The position numbers were made by a program, and so were the translations under genes. A stretch of 64,000 bases of DNA from WHSO01 sp050485485 (GTDB lineage Bacteria; Pseudomonadota; Alphaproteobacteria; SMXQ01). Position 1 is the first letter of the stretch; each line of letters starts with the position of its first letter. This document shows positions 36,128-45,740 of the stretch, in pieces. The notes under the pieces were generated by a model. That model had not been told where the DNA came from and did not search any database. It saw only the letters and a program-made list of their open reading frames with translations. The stretch lies in NCBI GenBank assembly GCA_050485485.1, contig JBJHBM010000002.1:102324-166323 (forward strand). Reading direction: 5' to 3'.

Positions 36128-37447
36128 ATGTCCACCGTTCCCAACGATCTCGCGGCCTACTGGATGCCGTTCACGGCCAACCGCCAGTTCAAGGCGGCGC
36201 CGCGGCTGCTCGCTTCAGCCAAGGGCATGTACTACCGCACCGTCGATGGGCGCGAGGTGCTTGACGGCACCGCCGGGCTGTGGTGCGTGAACGCTGGCCA
36301 CTGCCGCGACGAGATCGCGGCGGCCGTGGCCGAGCAGGCGCGCACCCTCGACTACGCCACCGCCTTCCAGATGGGCCATCCGGCCGCTTTCGATCTCGCG
36401 GCGCGGCTCGCCCGTCTCGCGCCCGGCGACCTCGATCACGTGTTCTTCGTCAACTCGGGGTCGGAAGCGGTCGAGACCGCCCTCAAGATCGCGCTTGCCT
36501 ACCATCAGGCCCGCGGCGAAGGCCGCCGCGTCCGCCTGATCGGGCGCGAGCGCGGCTATCACGGCGTCAACTTCGGCGGCATGTCGGTCGGCGGCATCGG
36601 TAACAACCGCAAGCAGTTCGGCCCCGGCCTCGCCGCCGTGGACCACCTGCCGCATACCCATGACCTTGCCCGCAACGCGTTCTCGCGCGGCCAGCCCGAA
36701 TCGGGGGCGCATCTCGCCGAAGACCTGCTGCGGCTGATCCAGCTGCACGACGCCGCCACCATCGCCGCCGTGATCGTGGAGCCGATGGCGGGCTCGACCG
36801 GTGTGCTGGTGCCGCCGCGCGGCTATCTCGAGCGCCTGCGAGAGATCTGCGACGCCCACGGCATCCTGCTGATCTTCGACGAGGTCATCACCGGCTTCGG
36901 GCGCCTGGGCGCGCCTTTTGCGGCGGACCGCTTCGGCGTGGTGCCGGACCTGATGACGGTCGCCAAGGGGCTCACCAACGCGGCGGTGCCGATGGGTGCC
37001 GTCCTGTGCCGCGGCGCCGTCCACGACGCCCTGATGCAGGGTCCGGAAGCCGCCATCGAGTTGTTCCACGGCTATACCTATTCGGGACACCCCCTCGCCT
37101 GCGCGGCCGGGCTCGCCGCCCTCGACATCTACGCGCGCGAAAACCTGTTCGACCGCGCGGCGGCGCTGGAATCCCGTTTCGAGGCGGCGGTGCACCGGCT
37201 CGACGATGCCCCCGGCGTCATAGACGTGCGCAACATCGGCCTTGCGGCCGGGATCGAATTCGCGCCCCAGCCCGGCGCGCCCGGCGTGCAAGCCTATCGG
37301 GTATTCGTCCGCTGCCTCGAGCTCGGCCTGCTCACGCGCCAGGCCGGCGACACCATCGCGCTGTCGCCGCCCCTGATCGTCTCGGAGACCGAGATTGACT
37401 GCATCGCGGATACGCTCGCCTGCGCGATCGGCGATACGGTGGGGTGA
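36128..37447 (+). CDS. class III aminotransferase, omega-amino acid:pyruvate type
   Basis: 439 residues. It begins MSTVPNDLAAYWMPFTANRQF, the start typical of beta-alanine/omega-amino acid-pyruvate transaminases. Marks are FVNSGSEAVETALKIA, GYHGVNFGGMSVGG, FDEVITGFGRLG and the PLP lysine K280 in TVAKGLTN. It transfers an amino group from an omega-amino acid or amine to pyruvate in the cytoplasm. GAGGAGG precedes the ATG. It is convergent with a small membrane-protein gene nine bases away. Confidence 0.93.
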   Translation: MSTVPNDLAAYWMPFTANRQFKAAPRLLASAKGMYYRTVDGREVLDGTAGLWCVNAGHCRDEIAAAVAEQARTLDYATAFQMGHPAAFDLAARLARLAPGDLDHVFFVNSGSEAVETALKIALAYHQARGEGRRVRLIGRERGYHGVNFGGMSVGGIGNNRKQFGPGLAAVDHLPHTHDLARNAFSRGQPESGAHLAEDLLRLIQLHDAATIAAVIVEPMAGSTGVLVPPRGYLERLREICDAHGILLIFDEVITGFGRLGAPFAADRFGVVPDLMTVAKGLTNAAVPMGAVLCRGAVHDALMQGPEAAIELFHGYTYSGHPLACAAGLAALDIYARENLFDRAAALESRFEAAVHRLDDAPGVIDVRNIGLAAGIEFAPQPGAPGVQAYRVFVRCLELGLLTRQAGDTIALSPPLIVSETEIDCIADTLACAIGDTVG

Positions 37448-37456
37448 GACGGCCGG

Positions 37457-37744
37457 CTAGCGCCGCCCTTCGCGCTCGAAGGTGCGCTCCGTCGTGACCG
37501 CGCGGCGGTAGAACAGGACCGCGACGGGCGCGGAAGCGAGGACGGTGACGGCGCCGGCCGCGATCAGAATCTCGACCTGGTGGGTGCTGCCCCAGCCCTG
37601 GGCGATCAGGCCCCAGGCCTCCAGCAGAAGCTCGCCGGAGCTCAGGGTGAGGAAGGCGGACACGAACGCCGTCACGGCGGTGATCTCGGTGACGAGGACG
37701 GTGACGGCGACGGCGGTGAGGACGCTGCGAAGCTTGTTAGCCAT
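37457..37744 (-). CDS. small membrane protein, two helices
   Basis: 95 residues. The two hydrophobic segments are VLTAVAVTVLVTEITAVTAFV and VEILIAAGAVTVLASAPVAVL, followed by a basic tail FYRRAVTTERTFEREGRR. No family recognised. The composition is consistent with a real membrane protein rather than antisense noise. Convergent with the aminotransferase gene. Confidence 0.6.
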   Translation of the reverse strand: MANKLRSVLTAVAVTVLVTEITAVTAFVSAFLTLSSGELLLEAWGLIAQGWGSTHQVEILIAAGAVTVLASAPVAVLFYRRAVTTERTFEREGRR

Positions 37745-37848
37745 GGGACTCTCGCGAAAGGCGGGCGCGCGGGCGCGCGGCGACGGATGGTACGCGGTTT
37801 CGAATGGGAAGGGCGATCGCGGGCGGCCTGGCCGCGCCGGGAGTCGTC

Positions 37849-38295
37849 CTAGGAACCGGTCCGTGCCGGGGGTGCGAGAGGGTCGTAGGAACGTGTGGGC
37901 GGCTTGTGTGGTGCCGCACGCAGGGGGCTGGACGAGGAAAGCTCCGCGATGTCGCCGAGGATATGGTGCGCGCCGGCGGCCAGCGCGGCCGGATCGGACG
38001 CGTCGTCCTGGGGCGCTCCGCGCACGGCACGATGGGGGTTGACCTCGAGGCGCACGAGGAAGGTACCGTTGCGAGGCAATGCTTCGAAGTCGTGTGCGGC
38101 GTCCACGCAACCGGCAGTGCCCGCCACGCCCGCCGGCTGCAAGGCGGATGCGTCGGCGTGCGCCTGTGCCAGGACGAGGGGCAACTCGACCAGCAGCAGG
38201 GCTACGGCCAGCAGCAGGCTGCCGAGGGCGCGCGCCAGCCGTCGGACGGCGTATTCCGGAAGGCTCGGGAAGGACGGTCGGTCTGCGGCTGTCAT
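37849..38295 (-). CDS. hypothetical protein with an N-terminal hydrophobic segment
   Basis: 148 residues if started at the ATG at 38295. Residues 25-45 (ALGSLLLAVALLLVELPLV) look like a signal or anchor segment, followed by an Ala-rich, His-containing region and a Pro-rich tail. It resembles small exported proteins of unknown function. No clear ribosome binding site. Both flanks are non-coding, and a competing rightward frame exists, so the gene may not be real. Confidence 0.42.
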   Translation of the reverse strand: MTAADRPSFPSLPEYAVRRLARALGSLLLAVALLLVELPLVLAQAHADASALQPAGVAGTAGCVDAAHDFEALPRNGTFLVRLEVNPHRAVRGAPQDDASDPAALAAGAHHILGDIAELSSSSPLRAAPHKPPTRSYDPLAPPARTGS

Positions 38296-38552
38296 CGGTG
38301 CCGGCCTCGCGCCCGGCGGCGTTGGAGTGGGGACAGTGCCAGAACGGCACCCTGTCCGCAAGCGCGCCCACGCCGTTGGAAATGGGGACGAAGGGGGTTT
38401 TGCGCAAGCGGGCGGGACGGTTGCCGTCGACCGTGGCTTGCCGTAATCTGCCGCAGGTTCCGCAAGGCCTTGAACGGCGCGGAAAACCGTCAGAATTGAG
38501 GCAAGAACAGGCGCGCGCGGACGATCCGGCCCGCGCGGGTCGGGAGGCATCG

Positions 38553-39611
38553 ATGTCCGAAAACCCCTGGAAACCGAGCGCCCGGATTCGGGAGCCGGCC
38601 GAGCTGCTCAAGCCGATCCGGGATCCGGCCGGCTGGTACCCGGCCGATTTCGCCGGCACGCGCTGCTGGAGCTACGAATTGTCCGGGCGCGAGATCGGGC
38701 AGGTGATGGACGCGGTGGTGCGCGTCGAGCGCCGTGGGCTGCGGCTTATGGACATCACGCGCGAGGAATTTCCACTGCCGACGCTCGGCGCCGCGCTTCT
38801 CGACATCCGCGGGGAGCTTCTGGACGGCCGCGGCTTCGCCCTGATCCGGGGCCTGCCGGTGGAGGGCCGCACCAGGGAGCAGACGGCTGTCGCATTCTGG
38901 GGCATCGGCGCCTACATGGGCCGGGCTATCTCCCAGAACCGCCAGGGCCATCTGCTCGGCCACGTCACCGATCTCGGCGGCGACTACGCCAAGGTGCGCG
39001 GCTACATGACGCGTGCCCACATGAAGTTCCATTGCGACCGCGCCGACTTCCTGTCGCTGTGCTGCCTTCATCCGGCCAGGTCAGGCGGCGCGCACCGTAT
39101 CTGCTCGTCGGTGACGCTATACAACGAGATGCTCCGGCGCCGCCCCGACCTTGTGAAGGAGCTGACCTTCCGCTTCTACCGCGCGCGCAAGGGCGAGCTG
39201 CCGCCGGGCGTGACCGAGCCCTGGGTCCGCCAGCCGATCTTCAGCGTGAAGGACGGATACTTCGCCGCGCGCGGCGCCAGCGCCGCCATCGCCAAGGGCC
39301 AGAAGCTGCCGGGCGTGCCGCCGCTCACGGCCGCGCAGCAGGAGGCGATCGAGATGTATCGCGCGCTCGCCGACGAAATCGCCATCGACATCGATTTCCA
39401 GCCGGGCGACATCTCCTACGTCAACAACCACGTGACGCTGCATTCGCGCACCGAGTTCGAGGACTGGCCGGAACCCGAGCGCAAGCGCCACCTGCTGCGC
39501 CTGTGGCTGTCCACCGACGGCGCGCGTCCGGTCCACGAAGACATCGAGCGGGAGATTCGGGGCGTCGTCCTGCCGGATACCGAGCTCAAGGCGTCCCTCG
39601 AGGTCGTCTGA
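38553..39611 (+). CDS. TauD/TfdA-family 2-oxoglutarate-dependent oxygenase
   Basis: 352 residues from the ATG at 38553 (GGGAGG upstream). The iron facial triad is visible as H160-x-D162 (KFHCDRADF) and distal H297 (VTLHSRTEF), with a following Arg-rich RKRHLLRLWLS that would hold 2-oxoglutarate. GRGFALIRGLPVEG is the usual N-terminal mark. Such enzymes hydroxylate small organic molecules with O2. It lies 40 bases before the molybdenum subunit gene and could share its message. Substrate unknown; it resembles gamma-butyrobetaine/TfdA-like members in layout. Confidence 0.88.
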   Translation: MSENPWKPSARIREPAELLKPIRDPAGWYPADFAGTRCWSYELSGREIGQVMDAVVRVERRGLRLMDITREEFPLPTLGAALLDIRGELLDGRGFALIRGLPVEGRTREQTAVAFWGIGAYMGRAISQNRQGHLLGHVTDLGGDYAKVRGYMTRAHMKFHCDRADFLSLCCLHPARSGGAHRICSSVTLYNEMLRRRPDLVKELTFRFYRARKGELPPGVTEPWVRQPIFSVKDGYFAARGASAAIAKGQKLPGVPPLTAAQQEAIEMYRALADEIAIDIDFQPGDISYVNNHVTLHSRTEFEDWPEPERKRHLLRLWLSTDGARPVHEDIEREIRGVVLPDTELKASLEVV

Positions 39612-39651
39612 AAACAGCCGGCGCCGCAAGGTCCGATCAAGGGAGGGGAAC

Positions 39652-41994
39652 ATGGCACGTTATTCCATCAGCCAGCCGGTCAACGCGGTCGAGGCCCCGA
39701 GGCTGCTGCAGGGCCGCGGCCGCTATACCGACGACGTCAAGCTGCCGCGCATGGTCCACGCGGTGTTCCTGCGCTCGCCCCACGCTCATGCCGATATCCG
39801 GCGCATCGACGTGACGCCGGCGATGCAGATGCCGGGCGTGATCGACATTCTGACCGGCGAGGACTATGCCAAGGAGGGGCTCGGCAACATTCCCGGCAAC
39901 ACGCCGCCGAAGCGGCGCGGCGGGGAGGCCGGCTACCGCCCGGATCGTCCCGGAATCACCCGCGACCGCGTCCGCCACGTTGGCCAGATCGTCGCCATGG
40001 TGGTGGCGGAGTCGGTCAACGAGGCGAAGGACGCGGCCGAACGCATCGAGATCGAGTACGACGTCCTGCCGGTACATATCGATCCGGTGGCGGCCAACAA
40101 TCCCGACGCGCCGCTGCTGTGGGACGACTGTCCGCTCAACGAATCCTTCTATGCGCAGAAAGGTGACGCGGCCAGGACCGAGGAGGCGCTGGCGAAGGCG
40201 CCGCGCGTGGTGCGCGACAGCTTCGTCATCAGCAGGGTCGCGGCCAGCACCATGGAGCCGCGCTCTGCGGTCGCGGAGTACGATCCCGGTCGCGACCATT
40301 ACACGGTCTATGCCTGCCAGCAGCGGCCGTTCGTCTGGCGCACCATGATGACCGAGGGCGTCTTTCGCATCCCCGAGACCAATATGACCGTGATCGCGGG
40401 TGACGTGGGCGGCTCGTTCGGCATGAAGGGCGGCCTCTATCCCGAGGTGCCGCTGGCTGCCTGGGCGGCCAAGCGCACCGGCCGCCCGGTCAAGTGGACT
40501 TGCGAGCGTAGCGAGGCCCTGGTCGCCGACGACCAGGCCCGCGACGTCGTGGTGGAGGCGGAACTCGGCTTCGACGACGAGGGCAAGTTCCTCGCCTGCC
40601 GTTTCGTGGGCACCGCCAATATCGGGGCCTTCCTGTCCATGACCGGGTTCGGCACGCCAAACGGCATCGCCGGCTCGACCTGCGGCACCTATGTGTTCCC
40701 CGCCGTCTACGGCGAATCCCACGCGGTCATGACCAATACCGTGCCGATGGCGAACTACCGTGGCCCTTCCGGCACGCCCGGCACCTATGTGCTGGAGCGT
40801 CTGGTCGACATGGCGGCGCGCGAGATCGGCCTCGACCCCACCGAGATCCGGCGCCGCAACTACATCCCCGCCGACGCCATGCCCTACAAGCTGCCCAACG
40901 GCCAGACCTACGACTGCGGCGAGTTCGAGGTGGTGATGGACAAGTGTCTCGCGCTCGCCGACTACGCGGGCGCGGCCAGGCGCAGGGAAGAGGCGCGGGC
41001 GCACGGCAAGCTTTACGGCGTCGGTGTTTCCTCGAGCGTCGATCCTTCGGGCAGCCCGTCGCCCGAGACCGCCGAGCTGCGCTTTGACCCGGGCGGGACG
41101 GTGACGGTGCTCGCCGCGTCCACGGCCGGCGGCCAGTGTCATGCCACCATCTATACACAGATCGTCTCGGACATCCTCGGGATCGACGCGGACAAAATTC
41201 GCGTGGTGGAGGGGGATACCAGCCGCCTTGCCTGGGGCTCGGGGACCGGCGCCGCGCGCACCGCGACGCTGTGCGGCACGGTAGTCCAGATGGCGGCCAT
41301 CAAGACCCGCGAGAAGGGCCGGCGACTCGCCGCCCACATGATGGAAGTGAAGCCCGAGGATGTGGCGTTCGAGGACGGCGCCTATTTCGCCAAGGGCACC
41401 AACCGTTCCGTCGGCTTCGACGAGGTTGTCAAGACCGCGTTCAAGCCGGGCAAGCTGCCCCAGGACATGGAGATCGGCATGTTCGAGACGGCGACCTGGA
41501 CTTCCAAGGCGCCGAACATTCCCAATACCTTCCACGTCTGCGAGGTCGAGATCGATCCGGAAACCGGCGTGACCCAGCTCGTGCGCTACACCGAGGTTCA
41601 CGACGTCGGCGTCGAGCTCAACCCGATGGGCGTCGCGGGCCAGGTGCGCGGCGCGATCGCCCAGGGCGTCGGGCAGGCGCTGCTGGAGCAGGTGGTTTAC
41701 GACCCCGAAACGGCTCAGGTGCTCACCGGGTCGTTCATGGATTATGCCATGCCGAAGGCGAAGAACCTGTGCAACGTCGTCATCGGCAATCATCCGGTGC
41801 CGACCAAGCAGAACCCGCTCGGCGTGAAGGGCGCGGGCGAAGGCGGCACGGTGGGATCTCTGGCGGCCGTGATGAACGCGGTCAACGACGCGCTCGCGCC
41901 GCTGGGCGTGCGGAACCTGATGATGCCGGCGACGCCGGAGCGCGTCTGGCGCGCGATCCGCGACGCGGAAGGCGGAAAGACGCGGGCCGCATAG
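39652..41994 (+). CDS. xanthine dehydrogenase-family molybdenum-binding subunit (CoxL-like)
   Basis: 780 residues, full length for the large subunit. The N-terminal a/b hammerhead begins EAPRLLQGRGRYTDDVKLPRMVHAVFLRSPHAHADI. Molybdopterin-contact motifs follow: GDVGGSFGMKGG, ANYRGPSGTPGTYVLERL, and the catalytic Glu segment GVKGAGEGGTVG near the C-terminus. The usual partners, a [2Fe-2S] subunit and an FAD subunit, are not beside it. The substrate is likely a heterocycle, aldehyde or similar. GGGAGGGG precedes the ATG. Confidence 0.93.
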   Translation: MARYSISQPVNAVEAPRLLQGRGRYTDDVKLPRMVHAVFLRSPHAHADIRRIDVTPAMQMPGVIDILTGEDYAKEGLGNIPGNTPPKRRGGEAGYRPDRPGITRDRVRHVGQIVAMVVAESVNEAKDAAERIEIEYDVLPVHIDPVAANNPDAPLLWDDCPLNESFYAQKGDAARTEEALAKAPRVVRDSFVISRVAASTMEPRSAVAEYDPGRDHYTVYACQQRPFVWRTMMTEGVFRIPETNMTVIAGDVGGSFGMKGGLYPEVPLAAWAAKRTGRPVKWTCERSEALVADDQARDVVVEAELGFDDEGKFLACRFVGTANIGAFLSMTGFGTPNGIAGSTCGTYVFPAVYGESHAVMTNTVPMANYRGPSGTPGTYVLERLVDMAAREIGLDPTEIRRRNYIPADAMPYKLPNGQTYDCGEFEVVMDKCLALADYAGAARRREEARAHGKLYGVGVSSSVDPSGSPSPETAELRFDPGGTVTVLAASTAGGQCHATIYTQIVSDILGIDADKIRVVEGDTSRLAWGSGTGAARTATLCGTVVQMAAIKTREKGRRLAAHMMEVKPEDVAFEDGAYFAKGTNRSVGFDEVVKTAFKPGKLPQDMEIGMFETATWTSKAPNIPNTFHVCEVEIDPETGVTQLVRYTEVHDVGVELNPMGVAGQVRGAIAQGVGQALLEQVVYDPETAQVLTGSFMDYAMPKAKNLCNVVIGNHPVPTKQNPLGVKGAGEGGTVGSLAAVMNAVNDALAPLGVRNLMMPATPERVWRAIRDAEGGKTRAA

Positions 41995-42055
41995 AGGCCC
42001 ATAGCTCGGGTTCATCGGGCAACGATTTAGCTGAAAACGGGAAAGGGAGGTTTTC

Positions 42056-43099
42056 ATGTCTGGTCATCGTTCACTGGCCGCCGCCGTGCCGCTACTCGCG
42101 GCCTGCGTCCTGGCCGCGGCGCCGGCTTCGGCGCAATCCGACGTCGGCGCCTTCTATCGCGGCAAGAGCGTCGATCTCATCATCGGCGCCTCGCCCGGGG
42201 GCGGCCACGACACCTATGCCCGCGCGATTGCCCGGCACATGGGCCGTCACATCGCGGGCAACCCCGGCCTCGTGCCGAAGAACATGCCGGGGGCGAGCAG
42301 CCGCCGCGCGGCCGAATTCCTCTACGCGAAGGCGCCCAAGGACGGCACCGTCTTCGGTGCGATCTTCCCGGGCGCGATCATGACGCCGCTCACGGAGGGC
42401 AAGGAAAAGACCCGTCTCGATCCGACCCGGTTCAACTATCTCGGCACGGCCAACAAGGAGGTGCGCGTCTGCGCCGCGTGGAACAACGCGCCGGTGACGA
42501 GGTTCGAGGACGTGACCAAGGCGGAGTTGATCCTGGGTGCCACCGCCGACGGCGGCTCGACCCAGGACTACGCGATCGTGCTGTCGGAGCTGGTGGGCGC
42601 GAAGTTCCGGGTGGTGCGCGGCTATGCCGGCACCCAGGACATCATCCTCGCCATCGAGCGCGGCGAGGTGCACGGCCTTTGCGGCTACGCCTGGACCAGC
42701 CTCAAGACACAGAAGCCCGACTGGATCCGGGACAACAAGGTCAACATCCTGGTGCAGCTCGCGATCGGTACCGATGACGAGCTGACGCGGATGGGCGTTC
42801 CCGAGGTATGGGGCGCGATCAAGAACGAGGAAGACCGCCAGCTCATGGAGCTGGTGCTCGCCCAGCAGGTGTTCGGCCGGCCCTATGTCGCGCCGCCGGA
42901 CGTGCCGCAGGACCGCGTCGCGGCGCTCCGGGCCGCTTTCGCGGCGACCATGAAGGACCCCCAGTACCTGGCCGATGCGCAGAAGCTCAATCTCGAGATC
43001 GATTGGGGCTCGGGAGAGGAAGTCCAGAAGCTGGTCGACAGCGTGTTCGCGACGCCGCCGGCGGTCGTGTCCCGCCTCGTCAGGCTGATGTCCCAGTAA
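42056..43099 (+). CDS. Bug/TctC-like periplasmic binding protein (1)
   Basis: 347 residues with a signal peptide ending near PASAQ. Family pattern: FYRGKSVDLIIGASPGGGHDTYARAIARHMGRHIAGNPG, NMPGASSRRAAEFLYAKAPKDGT, then VAPPDVPQDRVAALRAAFAATMKDP. Tripartite tricarboxylate transporter binding proteins of this kind capture carboxylates or aromatic acids. No TctA/TctB membrane genes are nearby. AAAGGGAGG precedes the start. Ends in a bidirectional terminator. Confidence 0.9.
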   Translation: MSGHRSLAAAVPLLAACVLAAAPASAQSDVGAFYRGKSVDLIIGASPGGGHDTYARAIARHMGRHIAGNPGLVPKNMPGASSRRAAEFLYAKAPKDGTVFGAIFPGAIMTPLTEGKEKTRLDPTRFNYLGTANKEVRVCAAWNNAPVTRFEDVTKAELILGATADGGSTQDYAIVLSELVGAKFRVVRGYAGTQDIILAIERGEVHGLCGYAWTSLKTQKPDWIRDNKVNILVQLAIGTDDELTRMGVPEVWGAIKNEEDRQLMELVLAQQVFGRPYVAPPDVPQDRVAALRAAFAATMKDPQYLADAQKLNLEIDWGSGEEVQKLVDSVFATPPAVVSRLVRLMSQ

Positions 43100-43116
43100 C
43101 GGCGGGCAGCGCCTGA

Positions 43117-43163
43117 AAAAAGACCGCCCGGACCGGCTCTAGCCGGTTCGGGCGGTTTCGTTT
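43117..43163. terminator. bidirectional terminator between convergent binding-protein genes
   Basis: A stem of about 16 bp (AGACCGCCCGGACCGGCT from 43121 with its complement ending at 43158, two G-T pairs, tiny TCTA loop) is flanked by AAAAAA on the left and TTTCGTTT on the right. It can therefore stop transcription from both sides. It serves the gene ending at 43099 and the leftward gene ending at 43194. Confidence 0.9.
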
Positions 43164-43193
43164 CGCGGGCGGGCGGCGCGCCTGCCCGGCGCT

Positions 43194-44300
43194 TTACTTC
43201 TTCTTCTTGGGGCTGCCCTCGGTCTTGATCTCCTCGACGTTCCTGCGTTCGAGCAGGGCCAGGGCCCGCTTGACGTCCTCGGGGGGCGTCTGGACGGTTT
43301 CGGTTGCGATCTTCTGCACTTCGAGCCCGGACAGCGGATTGATGTCCATCTTCAGCTTCTCGGCCTCGGCGAGGAACTGGGGGTCCGTCATGGTGGCGTC
43401 GAAGGCGGCCCGGAGCGCCGCGACGCGTGCCGCGGGCACGTCCGGGGGCACCACCAGCGGCCGCCCCATGCCGATCCCGGACACGATCAGGTTGAGCGCG
43501 CGCCGGTCCGCGTCGGTGGTGGCGAGGTCCGAGATCAGCGGCACCTCGCGCCCCTGGTACTGGCTGATCTCGGGGTTCTTCGCGGGACCGAACTGGACCA
43601 GGATATTGAAGGAACGGGCCGCCATCCGGTCCTGACGGGTGGCCTTAATCGACGCCCAGCTGTTGGAGCCGCGGCAATTCACCTCGCCGCGCTCGAAAGC
43701 GAGGTTGACGTCGCTGCCGCCGGAATAGCCCGCGATAATCTTGATCTGTGTTCCCACCAGGTTGTTGATGAGCTGGGGATTGAGAATCGACGGCGAGGTC
43801 GCCCCGGTGCCGCCGCAGATGATTCCGCCCTTGGCCTTGAGGTCCTCGATCGTCGCGATGCCGGTGTCGGCGCGCACATAGGTCACGTTGTTGTCGAGGA
43901 TCATATTGCCGATCCAGTTGAACTTGGCGGCATCGAACTGGATGCCCTTCTCGCGCAGTGTCTGGTCCATCGGCGTGTTCTGCCCGACCGTGGCCATCGC
44001 GGTGCCGTCCTTGGGGGCGACGTTGTAGAGCCAGTTGGCGGCCGCGCGGCTGCCGGCCCCCGGCATGTTCTGGGGCACGAAAGTGGGATTGCCGGGGATA
44101 TGGCGGGTCATGTGCCGTCCGGCGAGACGGGCATAGACGTCGTAGCCGCCGCCGGCGGCGTAGCCGATCACAAGCGTGATGTTTTTTCCCCTGTAGAAAT
44201 CGGCGACCTCGTCGGCGTTGGCCGGCGGCATCCCCATGACGAGCGCGGCACCCAACGGCAGCGCGACGGCGGCTGCCCTGAACAGCTTTTTTCTGGGCAT
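43194..44300 (-). CDS. Bug/TctC-like periplasmic binding protein (2)
   Basis: 368 residues with a signal peptide ending near ANADE. Pattern: FYRGKNITLVIGYAAGGGYDVYARLAGRHMTRHIPGNP, NMPGAGSRAAANWLYNVAPKDGTAM, then VVPPDVPAARVAALRAAFDATMTDP. It ends with a Lys-rich tail SPKKKK, unusual for a secreted protein and shared in style with the protein at 47868. AAGGAGGAG precedes the ATG. It is divergent from the gene at 44545 across a region containing a probable GntR operator. Confidence 0.9.
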   Translation of the reverse strand: MPRKKLFRAAAVALPLGAALVMGMPPANADEVADFYRGKNITLVIGYAAGGGYDVYARLAGRHMTRHIPGNPTFVPQNMPGAGSRAAANWLYNVAPKDGTAMATVGQNTPMDQTLREKGIQFDAAKFNWIGNMILDNNVTYVRADTGIATIEDLKAKGGIICGGTGATSPSILNPQLINNLVGTQIKIIAGYSGGSDVNLAFERGEVNCRGSNSWASIKATRQDRMAARSFNILVQFGPAKNPEISQYQGREVPLISDLATTDADRRALNLIVSGIGMGRPLVVPPDVPAARVAALRAAFDATMTDPQFLAEAEKLKMDINPLSGLEVQKIATETVQTPPEDVKRALALLERRNVEEIKTEGSPKKKK

Positions 44301-44464
44301 TTTCGAACTCCTCCTTGTTTTCTTGTCCTTCGACGGTTGGATCGACGGGAGCCGGGACCGGCCCGAGGGACGCCCGCCTCCCCGCGACGGGCGGGGCGCG
44401 GAACGATATCAGGCGGGTCAATACAGGTCACGCGGCAAGGGAAGGGGAGGCGCGCGGGATTCTC

Positions 44465-44484
44465 AATTGTTGACAATTTACAAT
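44465..44484. promoter_or_regulatory. probable GntR operator, copy 1
   Basis: AATTGT-TG-ACAATT (44465-44478) is a perfect dyad, and GACAATTTACAAT (44472-44484) is repeated exactly at 45748-45760 in front of the GntR gene. It lies in the AT-rich gap between two divergent binding-protein genes, placing both under the same control. FCD-type GntR proteins commonly bind TTGT-N2-ACAA-like dyads. Confidence 0.65.
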
Positions 44485-44544
44485 ATTTGTTTCCACACTC
44501 CGGCAACCGGAACAAGCAACCGAATCCGACTCGAGGAGGCTTTT

Positions 44545-45699
44545 ATGTCGCTATCTCGTGCCCTGGCGCTGGGGGCCTGCATGATCGGCGCAACTTTCGC
44601 AACCTCCGTTGCCGCGAACCAGCTCCCGCCTGCGACCGTGAAGATGCTCGATGCGCTCAAGCTCGAGCATGCCATCCTCGACGGCATCGACGCGGAGCTG
44701 CAGGTGCCGCCGGCCTGGCTCGACGCCGCGAAGAAGGAGGGACCGGTGATCCTGTTCGACACCATGCGGCCGCAGGATTTTGCCAAGGTCTATTCGGTCT
44801 TCTCGGCGCGCTATCCGGACGTGAGGATCGAGCATTCGGAGGTCCATACCTCGACGCGCCGCTACATCATGCCGCTTGCCGCTTTCGAGCAGGGGCGCCG
44901 CGTGGTGGACGTGATCATGAGCCTGTCGGGCAACGTGGCCCTGTTCCGTGCGGCCAACGCCTTCGAGAACCTTTCCGACCTTCCCAACTACAAGCACCTG
45001 CCGGAATTCTCGCTCACGCCCGACCACATCTCCATCAATACGCGCCTGCGCTACTGGTGCATGTCCTACAACACCAAGCTGGTGAAGAAGGAGGATCTGC
45101 CCAAGACCTGGGACGACTTGGTGAGCAGCAAGGTGTTCGCGGGCAAGAAGCTGATGATCGGCAACCGGCCCAACAACTGGGTGCTCGGCCTCTGGGAGAC
45201 CCACGGCGACGCCTGGGGCCGGAATTTCGTGAACGACGTGTTCGCGAAGCTCGACCCGCAGATCCGCAAGGAAGGCTTGAACGCGCTGGTGCGGCTGGTG
45301 AGCCTCGGCGAGGGCCACGCGGCGGTGCCGCAGGCCATGAACCGGGTCGGTTCGCAGGCGCGCGTCGGCGCCCCCGTCGGCTTCCATTGCCCCGAGCCCG
45401 TGACCTTCGCCCTGTCGGAAGCGGGGCTGATGCGCAACTCGCCGAGCGTGAACGGCGCCAAGATCTTTCTCAACTGGTTCATCTCGCGCGAAGGCCAGAT
45501 CGCCCAGTTCTGGGCGGACCAGTCCACCCCCGTGCGCAAGGAGCTGCAGCGCAAGGAGTTCCTGGACTTCCCCGACGCGGTCGCCGACAAGCGGATGGTG
45601 ACGTCGGGCGAGCCCGAGACGCGGGTCAGGCTGCAGAAGTATTGGGATGCCCGCTGGCAGTCGATGGGCGGCACCGTCTCGACATCCGAAGCGGAGTGA
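44545..45699 (+). CDS. ABC-type periplasmic binding protein, family 1 (orphan)
   Basis: 384 residues from the ATG at 44545 (CGAGGAGGC upstream). Signal peptide to about residue 24. A segment of about 30 residues rich in charged helix (TVKMLDALKLEHAILDGIDAEL) precedes the usual start AWLDAAKKEGPVILFDTMR. Later marks are KTWDDLVSSKVFAGKKLMIG and NGAKIFLNWFISREGQIAQFW. It resembles iron-type binding proteins but has no permease or ATPase gene beside it. Probably controlled by the GntR protein encoded next. Confidence 0.88.
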   Translation: MSLSRALALGACMIGATFATSVAANQLPPATVKMLDALKLEHAILDGIDAELQVPPAWLDAAKKEGPVILFDTMRPQDFAKVYSVFSARYPDVRIEHSEVHTSTRRYIMPLAAFEQGRRVVDVIMSLSGNVALFRAANAFENLSDLPNYKHLPEFSLTPDHISINTRLRYWCMSYNTKLVKKEDLPKTWDDLVSSKVFAGKKLMIGNRPNNWVLGLWETHGDAWGRNFVNDVFAKLDPQIRKEGLNALVRLVSLGEGHAAVPQAMNRVGSQARVGAPVGFHCPEPVTFALSEAGLMRNSPSVNGAKIFLNWFISREGQIAQFWADQSTPVRKELQRKEFLDFPDAVADKRMVTSGEPETRVRLQKYWDARWQSMGGTVSTSEAE

Positions 45700-45740
45700 G
45701 CCACGCAAAAACCGCTTGCGGGGGCGGGGTGCCTCGACCA

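Noticed and set aside
39637..42057. 806-codon minus-strand frame opposite the molybdenum subunit
   Set aside because: Mirrors the codon pattern of the real gene; no domain or start signal.
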